A stretch of DNA of 32,043 nt, taken from positions 1-32,043 of the forward strand of contig JAFGLF010000002.1 of NCBI GenBank assembly GCA_016928195.1. Reading direction: 5' to 3'. The translations under genes were made by a program, and so were the position numbers. Each line of letters opens with the position of its first letter. Position 1 is the stretch's first letter. Under the pieces are notes generated by a model that saw only the letters and a program-made list of their open reading frames with translations, ran no database searches and was not told the origin of the DNA. The stretch is from Elusimicrobiota bacterium (GTDB taxonomy: Bacteria; Elusimicrobiota; UBA8919). Positions 7,829 through 16,800 of the stretch are shown piece after piece.

Positions 7829-9004
7829 TTAGCGGTCGTTCCATATATTATTTTTTAACCCCTGCCAGTCACGACCGATAATTACTGTTACATCGACTCC
7901 GCGCGATTCGTCAACTTTTGTTATTACCTCTTTTGCACCTATTGCAGCAGCAACATTCTGGGCCTTTTTTAATTGCCCCATTCTGTCTATGACAACCGTT
8001 TTTTCATACCTTGAATCCCGCGAAAAATTACCGATTTTAATTACATCAAAATTTTCTTTAAGCAGGGCACGCCGCATCATTGATGCACGTTTTGATTTTC
8101 CCGATGCATTGAATATCTCGACAACAACATCAGAATATGTATGTAGTTTTTTTATATTGCCCACAGAACCGGTCATAACAAGGTCTACTGATTTCTGAAT
8201 CGAGCTGAAACTTGGAACCCATGACCCTCGCGACGGATAACCGGCAAGTGATTGTAAACGAATATTTGAAAGTTTAAAATCTTTAAGCTCATATACTACT
8301 GTTAATATATCCCAAATAGAGATATTTGTATGTATGTTTCTATAAAGAATTTTTGCAATCTTAGGAAATCCTATAATAACACTCGGATTTTTCATTCTGT
8401 TCATAATTTCACGTACAAAACTCTGTTGTCTTAAAATCCTGTCCAGGTCGCCGCGGTCGCCTTTTCTATATCTTATATACTCCAGGGCTTTCTGGCCGTT
8501 TAGAAAATGAACACCGGTGGAAAAATGTATATGAAGTTTGCCCCAGTTATCATCATAGTCCATAGGATAATTGACTTTTATTCTCAAACCGCCGATTACA
8601 TCAATAAAATTTCTAAAACCATCGTAATCAATCTGTGCATAATATGGTATTTCCACACCCAAAATTTCCTGTATTTTATCTCTCACACTATTAGCAGCCT
8701 CTTTATGGCTTTTTGTATTTTTATAAGTATAGGCATAAAGCTGATTAATTCTTCTTATTGCCAATCCTTTGATTGTAACTCTTGTATCGCGCGGGATAGA
8801 AATTATGTCCAGAAACCTCGTTTTAGGATTATATGACAAAAAAATTATAACATCGGCATGTTTCGCATAATCCACCTCGTCTGTACCTATAATAATACCA
8901 TTGATGCGTTTACCCGATACTATATCAATAGTAAGATCATTTATAATTGTAAGCAGTATTGATATAAAAAAAACTATTACAAAAAAAATCAGATATTTTT
9001 TCAT
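7829..9004 (-). CDS. LytR-CpsA-Psr (LCP) family protein with C-terminal LytR_C domain
   Basis: LCP proteins transfer lipid-linked glycopolymers to peptidoglycan or other acceptors on the outer face of the inner membrane. One N-terminal TM helix (about residues 3-23, LIFFVIVFFISILLTI) precedes the LCP catalytic domain: GTDEVDYAKHADVIIFLSYN, DIISIPRDTRVTI, FIDVIGGLRI, ALEYIRYRKGDRGDLDRI. A C-terminal LytR_C domain (about 290-385, VVVEIFNASGKSKRA) follows. The acceptor in this organism is unknown. It lies between yqeK and rsfS, as in many proA-nadD-yqeK clusters. No SD is visible before the ATG at 9004; the leader is repeat DNA. Confidence 0.92.
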   Translation of the reverse strand: MKKYLIFFVIVFFISILLTIINDLTIDIVSGKRINGIIIGTDEVDYAKHADVIIFLSYNPKTRFLDIISIPRDTRVTIKGLAIRRINQLYAYTYKNTKSHKEAANSVRDKIQEILGVEIPYYAQIDYDGFRNFIDVIGGLRIKVNYPMDYDDNWGKLHIHFSTGVHFLNGQKALEYIRYRKGDRGDLDRILRQQSFVREIMNRMKNPSVIIGFPKIAKILYRNIHTNISIWDILTVVYELKDFKLSNIRLQSLAGYPSRGSWVPSFSSIQKSVDLVMTGSVGNIKKLHTYSDVVVEIFNASGKSKRASMMRRALLKENFDVIKIGNFSRDSRYEKTVVIDRMGQLKKAQNVAAAIGAKEVITKVDESRGVDVTVIIGRDWQGLKNNIWNDR

Positions 9005-9135
9005 AGTTCTATCGCAGAGAACGCAGAATTCCGATAAATCGGAACCGCTGATTACGCAGTCCTCCGCGGAGGATTTTTCTGTGTAATCTGTGATTTTTTC
9101 AGCGTAATCTGCGAATTTTCAGCGTAATCTGCGGT
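9005..9135. repeat. GATTACGC spacer element reaching into the yqeK 3' end
   Basis: Words GCAGAGAACGCAG, GATTACGCAG and the inverted CAGCGTAATCTGCG (twice) surround the palindromes TTCCGATAAATCGGAA (about 9027-9042) and TCCTCCGCGGAGGA (9060-9073). The last 17 nt encode the final residues and stop codon of yqeK (NRRLR, TGA). Confidence 0.85.
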
Positions 9136-9628
9136 TTATCAATTTATTATATAATATAACCCCTTCTAAAGACAGAGGTTTCTTTTCATCCAAAACATAT
9201 TTCATTTTTGTCGACAAGGCAAGCAGCATTGCTTTATCAAGATTTTCAAATGCATATTTTCTTATACGCTTGGCTTCTTTGAATTTTCTTGAAGGTTCGG
9301 AAATATCTGCTACATAGATTACTTTTGAAAACTTATTCATCTTTCTACTGCCGTATGTATGATACTTAATCGCATTTAAAATATCCTTGTCTTTAACGGA
9401 AAATTTTTTCTTTGCAATTTTTGTTGCTAAAAAAGAATGCTTATCACAATCCCCCAAGCCTTTTCCGCAATCATGTAAAAGAGCAGCAGTTTCTATTTCT
9501 GAAAGCTTTTTTATCCGATGATGTTTTGCCAGTTTTAATGCAAGCTTTGTAAGATTTAACGTATGTATATATCTTTTCTTTGATATATGTTTTCTCAGAT
9601 ATTTTTTAATTCGCCGATGCAGATCCAT
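9119..9628 (-). CDS. yqeK: YqeK-family HD-domain hydrolase (predicted symmetrical Ap4A hydrolase)
   Basis: A 169-residue HD phosphohydrolase. Metal ligands are visible: H22 (IHTLN), H52-D53 (LLHDCGKG), H79 (KHSF region) and D in VADISEPSR. The order of these motifs and the VADISEPSR/EGVILYNKLI segments fit the YqeK family, whose characterised members split diadenosine tetraphosphate symmetrically. It sits directly after nadD, its usual partner. The final residues NRRLR and the TGA stop are supplied by a GATTACGC repeat word, so the natural C-terminus may have been altered. AAGGG lies 9 nt before the ATG, itself inside an inverted repeat shared with the nadD end. Confidence 0.92.
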   Translation of the reverse strand: MDLHRRIKKYLRKHISKKRYIHTLNLTKLALKLAKHHRIKKLSEIETAALLHDCGKGLGDCDKHSFLATKIAKKKFSVKDKDILNAIKYHTYGSRKMNKFSKVIYVADISEPSRKFKEAKRIRKYAFENLDKAMLLALSTKMKYVLDEKKPLSLEGVILYNKLINRRLR

Positions 9629-9631
9629 GAA

Positions 9632-9735
9632 CCAGCCCTTTACTAACCCAACCTCTTATTTGACTATATAACCCTGCTTTAAATACAATCCCTAAAATCC
9701 TTATAAGTAAGGAATATATTTAAAGGGCTGGGTAA
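9632..9735. repeat. Inverted-repeat spacer (nadD/yqeK)
   Basis: CCAGCCCTTTA (near 9633) and TAAAGGGCTGG (near 9720) are perfect inverted arms. The distal arm contains the last codons and stop of nadD (PAL, TAA); the proximal arm supplies the weak AAGGG in front of yqeK. Confidence 0.85.
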
Positions 9736-10289
9736 AGTCCATTTCTTTTAATATACTTTTCCACATTAAAAGGCACTAAACCCTTCAAAGCAAATCCGTT
9801 TCTGATTCTACTGCGTACTACCGTCGACGAAATATTCTTAATCTTTCCGGAAAGTTCAGTAAAATATCTCTTTTTATAAAAATTATACGACTCTCTCCTG
9901 CCGACAACAATCTTATTATGCCGTACAAGTTTTTCAAATCTCCTCCAGTTTACCAGCTCTTTTGCCGAATCGGAACCTATAATAAGATAAAACTCTGCAC
10001 CAGGATATTTCTTCCGGAAATATTCCAATGTCTGATATGTATATACCTTTTTTTTCAATTTTAACTCAAAATCCGAAATTGTAAATTTCTTCCGGCCGGC
10101 TATAGCCAACCGCAGCATCTTTTTTCTATGAAATGCAGATGTCATCTTTCTGGATTTATGTGGAGGTGAATATGCGGGCACAAAAACTATCTGATTCAGT
10201 TTCAACTGCTTTATGGCCTTCTCAGCAAGTAAAATATGTCCATTATGTATAGGGTCAAAACTTCCACCAAAAAGTCCAATTTTTACCAT
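9720..10289 (-). CDS. nadD: Nicotinate-nucleotide adenylyltransferase
   Basis: Adenylates nicotinate mononucleotide to deamido-NAD in NAD biosynthesis. The 189-residue nucleotidyltransferase fold shows GLFGGSFDPIHNGH at the N-terminus (the GxFxPxHxGH phosphate-binding motif), then FVPAYSPPHK, FYLIIGSDSAKELVNWRRFE and the C-terminal ISSTVVRSRI motif. Its length is typical. The ATG at 10289 has no evident SD. Its 3' end is embedded in an inverted repeat that spans the spacer to yqeK. Confidence 0.96.
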   Translation of the reverse strand: MVKIGLFGGSFDPIHNGHILLAEKAIKQLKLNQIVFVPAYSPPHKSRKMTSAFHRKKMLRLAIAGRKKFTISDFELKLKKKVYTYQTLEYFRKKYPGAEFYLIIGSDSAKELVNWRRFEKLVRHNKIVVGRRESYNFYKKRYFTELSGKIKNISSTVVRSRIRNGFALKGLVPFNVEKYIKRNGLYPAL

Positions 10290-10297
10290 TTAATCAC

Positions 10298-10415
10298 ACG
10301 TGAGGGAAAAAATTTCTCCAGACCCTTAATTTGCGACTACACTTCACGGAGCAAATTCTGGAGTGAGGGCAACAGGGCGGTTGACCGAACGTGTCTGGAA
10401 AATTTTATCCCGAAC
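10298..10415. repeat. Inverted-repeat spacer (proA/nadD)
   Basis: Outer arms GGGAAAAAATTTCTCCAGAC (from 10304) and GTCTGGAAAATTTTATCCC (from 10393) are imperfect complements. An inner AATTTGC/GCAAATT pair is nested within. The words differ from those of the other spacers, but the fold-back form is the same. Confidence 0.8.
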
Positions 10416-10417
10416 AA

Positions 10418-11668
10418 CTATTCTCTGATTTGGCCGTTCCCTCTTATAACAAACTTATATGATGTTAGTTCCTTTAATCCCATAGGACCCCTGGCATGCA
10501 TTTTTTGGGTTGATATACCAATCTCGGCACCGAGACCGAACTCTCCGCCATCGGTAAATCTTGTCGATGCATTCCAATAAACCGATGAAGAGTCAACCTC
10601 TTTCAGGAATCTTTCTGCCGAATCCTCATTTTCAGTAATAATTGCATCAGAGTGATGAGAACCATACTTTTCAATATGTGCAATTGCATCATCAATAGAA
10701 TCTACAATTTTAACGGATAACACCAAATCGAGATATTCTGCGGACCAATCTTTTTCGGTTGCCGATTTTATACCGCTGATAATTTTTTTTGTATTCTTAC
10801 AGCCGCGTATCTCAACACCCGCAGCTTTATATTTACTAATCATCGAAGGTAAAAATCTTTCCGCAATATTCCTATGGACAAGCAGTGTTTCCATAGCATT
10901 ACAGACACCAGGCCTCTGAACCTTTGCATTAAAAGAAATCTTTACCGCTTTCTCTATATCTGCATCTCTATCCACAAAGGTATGGCACACTCCTTTGCCA
11001 TGAGCAATCACCGGAATGGAAGAATTTTTCCTTATATATTCTATTAGCCCTGCACCACCGCGCGGAATTATACAATCAATATATTCTGCAAGCTGTATCA
11101 TCTGCAGAATAATTTTTCTATCTGTTTTATCAATAAACTGTATACTCCCCTCGGGTATTCCTGATGCATAAGCAGAGGCGCAGATTATTTCTGCCAGTAT
11201 TTTATTTGAATTTATTGCCTCACTGCCACCCCGTAAAACCATACAGTTCCCGGATTTAAGGCAAAGACCTACGGAATCTGCGGTTACATTCGGACGGGAT
11301 TCATAAATTATACCAATAACACCTAGAGGCACACGGACTTTTTCTATTACCAATCCATTGGGCCTTTCGGTTCCTTCTATAACCTCGCCGACAGGGTCAG
11401 GCAGTCTTGCTACCTGTCTCAATCCATCAGCCATAGACCGAATCCGCTTATTGTTTAATCTAAGACGGTCAATCAGTGAAACCGATAATTTCTTTTTTTC
11501 GGCATTTTTGATATCTTTTAGATTTTCAGAGATTATTTTTTCGGAATTTTCCAGGATATCGTCGGCAATATTTAAAAGTGCCTGGTTTTTTATATCAGAC
11601 GGAGTCCATCCCAACCGGGCATTCTTTGCCTTTTCCGCCTTTTTTAGTATATAATTCCTTATATTCAT
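10418..11668 (-). CDS. proA: Gamma-glutamyl phosphate reductase
   Basis: NADPH-dependent reduction of gamma-glutamyl phosphate to glutamate semialdehyde, the second step of proline synthesis. The 416-residue aldehyde-dehydrogenase-fold protein shows catalytic C256 in QRPGVCNAMETLLVH, the cofactor-side segments VPLGVIGIIYESRPNVT and LRGGSEA, and the C-terminal GLGAEIGISTQKMHARGPMG. All are hallmark ProA sequences. proB is not adjacent; it usually precedes proA, so it must be elsewhere. The upstream gene is murG, which makes this the junction between the cell-wall block and the proA-nadD-yqeK block. No SD before the ATG. Confidence 0.97.
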   Translation of the reverse strand: MNIRNYILKKAEKAKNARLGWTPSDIKNQALLNIADDILENSEKIISENLKDIKNAEKKKLSVSLIDRLRLNNKRIRSMADGLRQVARLPDPVGEVIEGTERPNGLVIEKVRVPLGVIGIIYESRPNVTADSVGLCLKSGNCMVLRGGSEAINSNKILAEIICASAYASGIPEGSIQFIDKTDRKIILQMIQLAEYIDCIIPRGGAGLIEYIRKNSSIPVIAHGKGVCHTFVDRDADIEKAVKISFNAKVQRPGVCNAMETLLVHRNIAERFLPSMISKYKAAGVEIRGCKNTKKIISGIKSATEKDWSAEYLDLVLSVKIVDSIDDAIAHIEKYGSHHSDAIITENEDSAERFLKEVDSSSVYWNASTRFTDGGEFGLGAEIGISTQKMHARGPMGLKELTSYKFVIRGNGQIRE

Positions 11669-11674
11669 GACTTT

Positions 11675-11783
11675 TGTTTACGAATAACACGAATTCCAAA
11701 TATTTACTACTGGAACGAATGCCACGAATCACTTTTATTCGAGGAATTCGAAGGTTTATTCGTGTGGTTCGGTTTCTTTTATT
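11675..11783. repeat. Inverted-word spacer element (murG/proA)
   Basis: CGAATAACACGAA and CGAATGCCACGAAT words on the left face the inverted TTATTCGTGTGGTTCG words on the right. The rest of the 190-bp spacer (to 11858) is AT-rich with no ORF that I can support. Confidence 0.7.
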
Positions 11784-11858
11784 TTATAATATTTAACAAA
11801 AAAAAGCAACCCCTATAATCCTCTAAAGGCCGCAATCAGAATTAATCCATACAATGCT

Positions 11859-12941
11859 TTAAGCAATATTTTTTACCAATTCAAATAAGCTTTGTACCGG
11901 CAGGGAATCGGAAAGTTTCCTGTATGATTCCGACATATTCAGTAGGGCTTGAGGATGATTTACTAACTCTAAGAGCATATCAGGAAGTTTTTTTATTTCT
12001 TTTTCTTCTAAAATTACGGCGGAACCCGAACGGCTTAAATAATCTGCATTTGCTTTCTGATGCCCTTCAGTCGAATAGGGGTATGGAATGAGAATAGCAG
12101 GCAACTTAAGTGCTATTAATTCCGCTACAGTCGTAGCACCGGAACGGCAAATAACAAGTGAAGCCCTATTATAAACACTTTCTATATTATCAATATACCT
12201 ATAAACTTCTGCAGATAAACCTTTGGCACTATAAGCATTTTTTACCATTTCATAATCGTTTTCCCCTGTTATATGTACAAAGCGGATCTTTTCAGGTATA
12301 TTTAAAAATTTCCCAAGTGAATTTATAATTGTAAAATTTATACTATGTGCCCCCTGACTGCCGCCAAAAATAAGAACAGTGAGCAGTGAGCAGTGAGCAG
12401 TGAGCAGTAGAGGAGTAATATCTAATATCTGTTTACGTATGGGATTGCCGGTATAAACAACTTTTTCAGACGGAAAATACTTCTTTGATTCCTTAAAGCT
12501 TACACATATTTTATCGGAAAATCCTGCGGAAAGCTTATTTGCAAGTCCCGGAATAAAATTTTGTTCATGTATTATATTAACCGTACCTTTTTTAATATTG
12601 CAGAATCGGGACGCTAAAATTACGGGAAATGATACATACCCGCCGAAACCTATTATAATATCAGGTTTTTCTTTTTTCAGGATTTTTATTGACTGCATTA
12701 CCGAATATAAAAAACTGAAAAAGAAACCAAGCATTTTTATTGAGAGCCGCCTTGGAAAGCCAACGGCAGATATGTTGTAAAATCTGTAACCTTCCTTCAA
12801 TATTATCTCATTTCTCTTTCCCACAAATAAAACATCATACCCGTTCCTTTTAAGCTCATCTGCTATTGCAAGTCCGGGATATATATGTCCGCCTGTAGAT
12901 GATACCGCAATAAGAATCTTCTTTTTATTCTCTTCGTTCAT
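11859..12941 (-). CDS. murG: UDP-GlcNAc:undecaprenyl-PP-MurNAc-pentapeptide GlcNAc transferase
   Basis: GT28 glycosyltransferase making lipid II from lipid I at the inner membrane surface; 360 residues. Visible motifs: N-terminal SSTGGHIYPGLAIADEL, IIGFGGYVSFPV, IHEQNFIPGLANK, YTGNPIRKQI, FGGSQGAHSIN, ICRSGATTVAELIALKLPAILIPYP and GHQKANADYL. The first glycine loop reads SSTGGH rather than the usual GGTGGH. A heptamer tract adds LLTAHCSLLTV (residues 178-189) in the interdomain region, just before the beta strand leading to FGGSQG. The ATG at 12941 has no SD; its leader is a repeat element. Confidence 0.96.
   Translation of the reverse strand: MNEENKKKILIAVSSTGGHIYPGLAIADELKRNGYDVLFVGKRNEIILKEGYRFYNISAVGFPRRLSIKMLGFFFSFLYSVMQSIKILKKEKPDIIIGFGGYVSFPVILASRFCNIKKGTVNIIHEQNFIPGLANKLSAGFSDKICVSFKESKKYFPSEKVVYTGNPIRKQILDITPLLLTAHCSLLTVLIFGGSQGAHSINFTIINSLGKFLNIPEKIRFVHITGENDYEMVKNAYSAKGLSAEVYRYIDNIESVYNRASLVICRSGATTVAELIALKLPAILIPYPYSTEGHQKANADYLSRSGSAVILEEKEIKKLPDMLLELVNHPQALLNMSESYRKLSDSLPVQSLFELVKNIA
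12377..12411. repeat. Heptamer tract (CAGTGAG)x5 in murG
   Basis: Four perfect CAGTGAG units and a final CAGTAGA. On the coding strand they are read in frame as LLTAHCSLLTV, between the two Rossmann-type domains of MurG. Confidence 0.9.
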
Positions 12942-12942
12942 A

Positions 12943-12991
12943 CGCTAATTGTCGCTAATCTAATCCGCCGCGGCGGACGTGTATTCGCGTT
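12943..12991. repeat. CGCTAATTGTCGC spacer element (ftsW/murG)
   Basis: ACGCTAATTGTCGCTAATC, then palindrome TCCGCCGCGGCGGA (12964-12977), then GTGTATTCGCGTT. The right arm abuts the stop of ftsW. The same architecture occurs at 29037-29087 and inside rnpB. Confidence 0.85.
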
Positions 12992-14080
12992 TTATTTTAA
13001 CTGTTTGCCTATATTTAAAAGTATGCCTATACTTGTCATCATCATGAAAATCGATGAACCTCCGAATGATATAAACGGAAGCGGAAGACCCTTTGTCGGC
13101 AAAAGGCCGACACTGACCGACATATTAAACAAAGCCTGCATAGTAATCATTATTATAATTCCAAATGCAAGGATACTTCCAAAAAGATCCTTTGCATTTA
13201 ATGCAACCTTCATCCCATAATAAAATAAAATAATAAAAAGTATCAAAACGGTCATAGTACCGATTAATCCGCCTTCCTCACCTATAATCGGAAATATAAA
13301 ATCCGTGTGAGGAGAAGGCAAAAAAAGCATTTTTATTTTAGATGAACCAAGTCCTTTGCCAAAAATACCCCCGGAACCCATTGCAATCATTGATTGAACC
13401 AACTGATAACCGGAACCTTCCGGATCGGCCCAGGGATTTATAAAAGCTGCTATTCTTTTAAGACGGTAAGGTTCTTTCAATATTCCATAAATTATAACCG
13501 GTAAGGCGGTTATAAACGCCGAACAGACATGTAAAAGCCTTATGCCCCCTATAAACAAAAGAATCGTGGTTATCAAAAAAATAAGCACCGGGGTTCCTAT
13601 ATCACGTTCAAGAAAAACTAAAATCATTATAATACCTACAACACCGAAAGGCTTAAGCAGGCCTTCTTTAAGATTTTTCATCCTACTCTGTCTTCTATCG
13701 ATATACCATGCCAAAAAGACTATAACAACCAGTTTGGCTACTTCAGACGGCTGGAAGCCCAAAGGTCCAAATCTTAGCCATCTCTTCGCACCGCCGACAG
13801 TAGAACCGAATATCAAAACAAATATAAGCAGAAAAATCGTCAATACCAAAAGCGGAATTACAAAATTCCGCAATTTTCTATAATCAATATATGAAAAAAA
13901 TACCATTGAAAATCCGCCTAATAAAACCCAGACAATCTGTTTTCTGAAAAATAATGAGGCGCTACCATATTTATAATCTGCCATTACTCCGCTGGCCGAA
14001 TATATCATGATTATACCTATGGCCACTAATATAAGCATTACAATCCAAATACCCAAATTATACGATTTCGCTTTATTCAT
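12992..14080 (-). CDS. ftsW: SEDS lipid II polymerase / division protein FtsW
   Basis: Polytopic SEDS protein, 362 residues, with about ten hydrophobic helices. It polymerises lipid II into septal glycan together with the FtsI transpeptidase. The family signature is visible in VGGAKRWLRFGPLGFQPSEVAKLV, and in GSGGIFGKGLGSSKIKMLFLPSPHTDFIFPIIGEE and GLPLPFISFGGSS. The position between murD and murG is the classical dcw position for ftsW. The ATG at 14080 has no SD. The stop codon lies next to a repeat element. Confidence 0.95.
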   Translation of the reverse strand: MNKAKSYNLGIWIVMLILVAIGIIMIYSASGVMADYKYGSASLFFRKQIVWVLLGGFSMVFFSYIDYRKLRNFVIPLLVLTIFLLIFVLIFGSTVGGAKRWLRFGPLGFQPSEVAKLVVIVFLAWYIDRRQSRMKNLKEGLLKPFGVVGIIMILVFLERDIGTPVLIFLITTILLFIGGIRLLHVCSAFITALPVIIYGILKEPYRLKRIAAFINPWADPEGSGYQLVQSMIAMGSGGIFGKGLGSSKIKMLFLPSPHTDFIFPIIGEEGGLIGTMTVLILFIILFYYGMKVALNAKDLFGSILAFGIIIMITMQALFNMSVSVGLLPTKGLPLPFISFGGSSIFMMMTSIGILLNIGKQLK

Positions 14081-14084
14081 ATTA

Positions 14085-14200
14085 TAAATACTGATTACAG
14101 TGATTCTAACTACAGATTACAGTGATAAATCTTTATTACTTCCGAAACCATTTCCTCATCACTGTAATCGTTTTTTTTATCACCGTAATCACAGGTTTTT
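14085..14200. repeat. GATTACAGTGAT inverted spacer element (murD/ftsW)
   Basis: GATTACAGTGAT occurs twice on the left, facing ATCACTGTAATC and ATCACCGTAATC on the right. The right arm supplies the TGA stop of murD (CTG TGA TTACGG). Confidence 0.85.
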
Positions 14201-15487
14201 TACGACCTCTTTAAAAAAGTCTCCTCTTTCTTCATAATTTTTGAATTGGTCAAATGAAGCACATGCAGGAGATAATAAAACTATGTCTCCGGGTAATGCA
14301 ACCTGATTTGCTTTTTTTACCGCCTGTTCTATATTATCCAGAATAATTATTTCTGCTGACCCTTTAAGTTCGGAAAGTATCTTTTCTTTCGCTTCGCCGA
14401 TAACAATAACTTTTTTGACATTCCTCTTTATCAAAGGTATTAACGGTGCATATGATGACCCCTTGTCGCGGCCCCCAAGAATCAACACAATCGGCTGTTC
14501 AAAGGCCTTTATGGCTGTCTCTGTAGATGAGACATTTGTTCCCTTAGAGTCATTTATATATTTTACCCCTTTTATTTCCCTTACAAATTCCAACCGGTGT
14601 TCAACACCGCTAAAACCGTATAATGCTTTTAAAATTTCATTATCCGGCCTGCCCATGGCTTTTATAACTTCAATTGATGCCAGTGCATTCTCTATATTAT
14701 GGTCACCGGGTACTTTAAGCTCTAATTTCTTTTTATTTTCTTTTAGTGAAAAAAATTTTCTTTGCGATATACACTTATTAGAAAGATTATAACAAAGCAT
14801 ATCTTCTTTATTAAATATACTAAAATCTTCTTTATTCTGATTCAGAAAAATCTTTGCCTTAATATCGGCATAATTCTCCATTGTTTTATGCCTTTCCAAA
14901 TGATCAGGTGTAATATTCAGAATAACGGATATATGAGGTGTAAATTTATTGGTATACTCGAGCTGATAACTCGAAACCTCCATAATAATACTGGTATTTT
15001 TATCTGATTTTTCTATAAAATCGCATACAGGAGCCCCTATATTGCCGCAAACAACCGCTTTTTCTCCCAAGTTTTTCAATATATATTCGAGCATGGAAAC
15101 TGTGGTTGTCTTTCCGTTGGTCCCGGTAACCGCAATAATCATTCTATATTTTGCCAGTAGATAAAATATTTCTATATCTGAAATGATTTCTATATTTTTC
15201 TTTCTTGCTTCACGGAGGATCGAACTGTCAAACGGTACACCGGGGCTTGGCACAATCAGGTCTGCTTCGAGGACTTTTTTAGAATGGCCTCCGAATTCGG
15301 TTTCAATACCATACGGAATTTTCAATCCGGTTTCTTCTTTTTTTTTTACTCCCACACCAATAAATTGGCGGCGGGGGTTTATTTCACTTAATAAAACATG
15401 ACAGTCTTGTGATGAAAAAAAACTGGCACATGAAATACCAGTTCTTGCCGCACCCAAAACCGCAACTTTTTTCCATTTTAATTCCAT
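14189..15487 (-). CDS. murD: UDP-MurNAc-L-alanine:D-glutamate ligase
   Basis: Adds D-Glu to UDP-MurNAc-L-Ala in the cytoplasm; 432 residues. A Rossmann-like N-terminal domain (GAARTGISCASFF) is followed by the Mur ligase ATPase domain with P-loop VTGTNGKTTTVSM, MEVSSYQLEY and NITPDHLERHKTMENY. The C-terminal domain has HRLEFVREIKGVKYINDSKGTN and LLSPACASFDQFKNYEERG, the latter diagnostic of MurD. The start at 15487 lacks an SD. It lies between mraY and ftsW. Confidence 0.96.
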   Translation of the reverse strand: MELKWKKVAVLGAARTGISCASFFSSQDCHVLLSEINPRRQFIGVGVKKKEETGLKIPYGIETEFGGHSKKVLEADLIVPSPGVPFDSSILREARKKNIEIISDIEIFYLLAKYRMIIAVTGTNGKTTTVSMLEYILKNLGEKAVVCGNIGAPVCDFIEKSDKNTSIIMEVSSYQLEYTNKFTPHISVILNITPDHLERHKTMENYADIKAKIFLNQNKEDFSIFNKEDMLCYNLSNKCISQRKFFSLKENKKKLELKVPGDHNIENALASIEVIKAMGRPDNEILKALYGFSGVEHRLEFVREIKGVKYINDSKGTNVSSTETAIKAFEQPIVLILGGRDKGSSYAPLIPLIKRNVKKVIVIGEAKEKILSELKGSAEIIILDNIEQAVKKANQVALPGDIVLLSPACASFDQFKNYEERGDFFKEVVKNL

Positions 15488-15606
15488 ATTATTACCGCGG
15501 ATTACGCAGAAAACAACGCGGATTACGCAGAATTATGTGTATTCTGCGACTTCTGCGGATCCCCCGATGTACATCGGGGGACTCTGCGTTCTCTGCGTTC
15601 CTCACT
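15488..15606. repeat. Composite GATTACGC spacer element (mraY/murD), copy 2 of the 76-nt repeat
   Basis: 15522-15597 matches 7743-7818 with 4 differences. It includes CCCCCGATG-n-ACATCGGGGG. A preceding CGCGGATTACGCAGAA word extends the left arm. Confidence 0.9.
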
Positions 15607-16689
15607 TTATCTTATTTTTAATGAACTCAGGGCAAATAGAGCTAAAATAATCGCTATTATCCAGAATCTAACTACAACTTTACTTTCTGCATACCCGGAA
15701 AGTTCATAATGATGGTGAATAGGGGCCATTTTAAAAATCCTCTTTTTACGCATACGAAATGACCCTACCTGCAGCAATACAGACAATGCTTCTATAACAA
15801 ATATTCCGCCTGCTATTATCAAAATCAATTCCTGTTTCACGAGAACACTTATAATTCCTATACTACCCCCCAAAAAAAGCGAGCCGGTATCCCCCATAAA
15901 AATTTCGGCAGGATGGCAGTTGAACCACAAAAAGCCCAGGCATGCTCCGATCATCGCAGTCAAAAATATAGTAATCTCGCCGGCTCCGGGAACATAAATT
16001 ATTTTTAAATATTCGCTGAATTTTATATTACCCGCCATATAGGCAAACACAACATAAACCAACCCGGAAAATATAATTGCACCAACGGCAAGGCCGTCAA
16101 GCCCGTCAGAGACATTCACCGCATTTGATGAACTCATGATTATAAAATAAGAGAAAAATATATACATAACTCCAATATTTAAAAATGTTCCTTTCAGGTA
16201 TGGAATATTCACTGAAGTGGCATATTGGGCATTCGGCGGGAAAATATATACATATCCGGCAATAACAACCGCCATAATTGACAAACAAAGTATTTTCATA
16301 GAAGCGGACATTCCCGATGAATGCTTTTTTATGAGTTTCAGATAATCATCCATGAAGCCCAGAATACCAAGATACGTGGCTGATATCACCAAAATCCAAA
16401 TAAATCTATTTTCCAACCGGGCCCATAAAATCGTTGATATCAAAAGCGAGACAAGAATTAATATTCCTCCCATGGTAGGGGTACCGGCTTTAGCAAGGTG
16501 AGATTGAGGGCCGTCCTGTCTTATAGTTTGCTTTATTTTTAAATTACCCAACTTTCTTATAAGTACCGGTCCAAAAATAATAGAGATACAAAGTGCCGTA
16601 AAAAGCGCCCCACCGGCACGAAAAGTTATATACTGAAAAACATTAAAAGGCGAAAAATAATCCGATAAATAATAGAAATAATAAAACAT
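15607..16689 (-). CDS. mraY: Phospho-MurNAc-pentapeptide translocase
   Basis: Integral membrane enzyme that transfers phospho-MurNAc-pentapeptide to undecaprenyl phosphate, giving lipid I. The 360-residue protein has about ten TM helices. It has the MraY motifs HLAKAGTPTMGGI, FMDDYLKLIKKHSSG, NAVNVSDGLDGLA, FNCHPAEIFMGDTGSLFLGG and APIHHHYELSG. The SD GGAG lies 4 nt before the ATG (GGAGTAAA-ATG), one of the few good SDs in this operon. It follows murF, in the usual order. Confidence 0.97.
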   Translation of the reverse strand: MFYYFYYLSDYFSPFNVFQYITFRAGGALFTALCISIIFGPVLIRKLGNLKIKQTIRQDGPQSHLAKAGTPTMGGILILVSLLISTILWARLENRFIWILVISATYLGILGFMDDYLKLIKKHSSGMSASMKILCLSIMAVVIAGYVYIFPPNAQYATSVNIPYLKGTFLNIGVMYIFFSYFIIMSSSNAVNVSDGLDGLAVGAIIFSGLVYVVFAYMAGNIKFSEYLKIIYVPGAGEITIFLTAMIGACLGFLWFNCHPAEIFMGDTGSLFLGGSIGIISVLVKQELILIIAGGIFVIEALSVLLQVGSFRMRKKRIFKMAPIHHHYELSGYAESKVVVRFWIIAIILALFALSSLKIR

Positions 16690-16800
16690 TTTACTCCGTA
16701 AACGATTACAGTGATAAACTAACGATTACAGCGATAAGCCTTTCTATCTCCGCTATCTTTCGTTCATCTTTGTTATCTTTCTTTCTTATCACCGCAATCT
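16690..16800. repeat. ACGATTACAGTGAT spacer element (murF/mraY)
   Basis: Two ACGATTACAG[T/C]GATAA words face a run of CTATCTxxx words and an inverted TTATCACCGCAATC. The right end supplies the last codons and TGA of murF (RLR, TGA). Confidence 0.8.
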
